DNA of 64,000 nt from Lautropia sp. Lineage in GTDB: Bacteria; Pseudomonadota; Gammaproteobacteria; Burkholderiales; Burkholderiaceae_E. Position numbers and translations under genes: made by a program. Positions 63,492-64,000 of this stretch are shown here, in pieces (within the stretch, counting starts at the first letter, position 1; each line of letters begins with the position of its first letter). The notes under the pieces are model-generated. The model was not told the origin of the DNA. It was given only the letters and a program-made list of their open reading frames with translations, and ran no database searches. The stretch spans positions 1,472,438 to 1,536,437 of the forward strand of contig JAUNAC010000001.1 of the NCBI GenBank assembly GCA_030527825.1, given 5' to 3'.

Positions 63492-64000
63492 TCAGATATT
63501 CAGCAATTCTTGCCATCCTTCTGGCAGACTGAAGCGCTGACCATAGGAGGCCGCAAGTGCAGCAGCACGCTCAGCCACGGCCTCCGCACCCATTCCTGCC
63601 AGCATGTCCAGCGGGCGCTGCGCCTGCGTATTCCACAGGTCACTGGCCACGGTGACCATATCCATAGTTGTTGTGGCAGGGGCCACCCTTGTCGAGATTG
63701 CATCAATCACCTCCCGAAGGGCAATGAAACGCAAACGGTCGCGAATATCCTGTGCGGGAATGTTTACGCTGCGACGTACAAAGGTTGACAGCCCGGACCA
63801 GAGTTCGCGATCCGACGGATCATCTTCATCATAGTCGTAAAACCCACCACCGCTGGCACGCCCTTTGCGCTGAAACCCATGGGCCATTTTTTCCATGGCG
63901 TAGGCGGCCTGCCCGGTCAGTACCGGCCAAATGCCTTTACTGGAAAGGGCGGAAGCCTGTCTGTCACCATGGCAGCCACACGGTCCGTGATCGTGTCCGT
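63492..64000 (-). CDS. 3-hydroxyacyl-CoA dehydrogenase family protein, C-terminal part (cut by window)
   Basis: The window ends inside this minus-strand gene; its stop is at 63492. The visible C-terminal portion contains the family signature of the 3HCDH C-terminal domain in EKMAHGFQRKGRASGGGFYD followed by YDEDD, then a second helical part with RLRFIALREVIDAISTRV. The size of the full gene is unknown; FadB/FadJ-like and single-domain forms remain possible. The reading frame upstream of 63896 runs open to the window edge (ASALSSKGIWPVLTGQAAYA before the signature), but another frame ending at 63917 competes there, so a frameshift cannot be excluded. Confidence 0.78.
   Translation of the reverse strand, partial: GHDHGPCGCHGDRQASALSSKGIWPVLTGQAAYAMEKMAHGFQRKGRASGGGFYDYDEDDPSDRELWSGLSTFVRRSVNIPAQDIRDRLRFIALREVIDAISTRVAPATTTMDMVTVASDLWNTQAQRPLDMLAGMGAEAVAERAAALAASYGQRFSLPEGWQELLNI

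Overview
This is a GC-rich, gene-dense chromosomal stretch that looks like a betaproteobacterium of the order Burkholderiales. The evidence is gene order and lineage-typical small families: nusA-infB-rbfA-truB-typA; exbB-exbD-lpxK-trm112-kdsB-adk; a DUF3579 gene divergent from argD-argF; DUF3460 next to scpA; and an earP-efp pair with an Arg32-type EF-P. I see no rRNA, tRNA, CRISPR array, insertion sequence, phage or plasmid module. Most of the window is housekeeping DNA, with accessory genes concentrated between about 22.7 and 34.9 kb.

Layout. 1-7.7 kb: translation and RNA operon (3' part of nusA, infB, rbfA, truB, then typA). 7.7-11.4 kb: a lipoprotein beta-propeller/dihaem cytochrome c, nudC and a KTSC protein. 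11.5-12.9 kb: an amidase-signature enzyme. 12.9-17.0 kb: the minus-strand lipid A/KDO operon with ExbB/ExbD. 17.0-19.8 kb: xseA and small envelope proteins, preceded by an AT-rich gap holding two exact DnaA boxes. 19.9-22.7 kb: icd and cfa. 23.0-25.4 kb: an MmgE/PrpD-family gene followed by a ComA/HSA32-like phosphosulfolactate synthase homologue. 25.5-29.5 kb: D-lactate dehydrogenase and a DUF3649-PepSY-DUF3325 membrane operon. 29.6-35.3 kb: HAD hydrolase, glycosyltransferase, DUF2325 protein, Fur, nitroreductase, a secreted copper-chaperone-like protein and a cold-shock protein. 36.2-38.8 kb: clpS-clpA. 39.2-44.1 kb: an unrecognised protein, argF, argD, DUF3579 and a double-receiver protein. 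44.2-47.5 kb: efp, earP, a PIN-domain protein and yaaA. 47.5-49.8 kb: glpF-glpK. 50.0-54.5 kb: murB, scpA, DUF3460, an AlkC-like repair protein, a YdcZ-type transporter and a BamE-like lipoprotein. 54.5-60.7 kb: SulP transporter, metG, apbC and dcd. 60.8-64 kb: rpsO, pnp and the C-terminal part of a 3-hydroxyacyl-CoA dehydrogenase.

Connections. EarP is known to rhamnosylate EF-P on Arg32, and EF-P relieves stalling at proline runs. The infB gene in the same window encodes ten consecutive prolines, so IF-2 synthesis itself may depend on the efp/earP pair. ClpS delivers N-degron substrates to ClpA. LpxK, KdsB and the ExbBD energiser belong to the outer envelope, as do MurB, Cfa and the BamE-like lipoprotein.

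The most unusual items are the PrpD-like/ComA-like pair with a strongly folded intergenic spacer, the DnaA-box pair upstream of xseA, promoters so close to the clpS and yaaA start codons that their mRNAs may be leaderless, a receiver-like protein whose first domain has Asn in place of the phosphoacceptor Asp, and a 251-residue protein I cannot assign.
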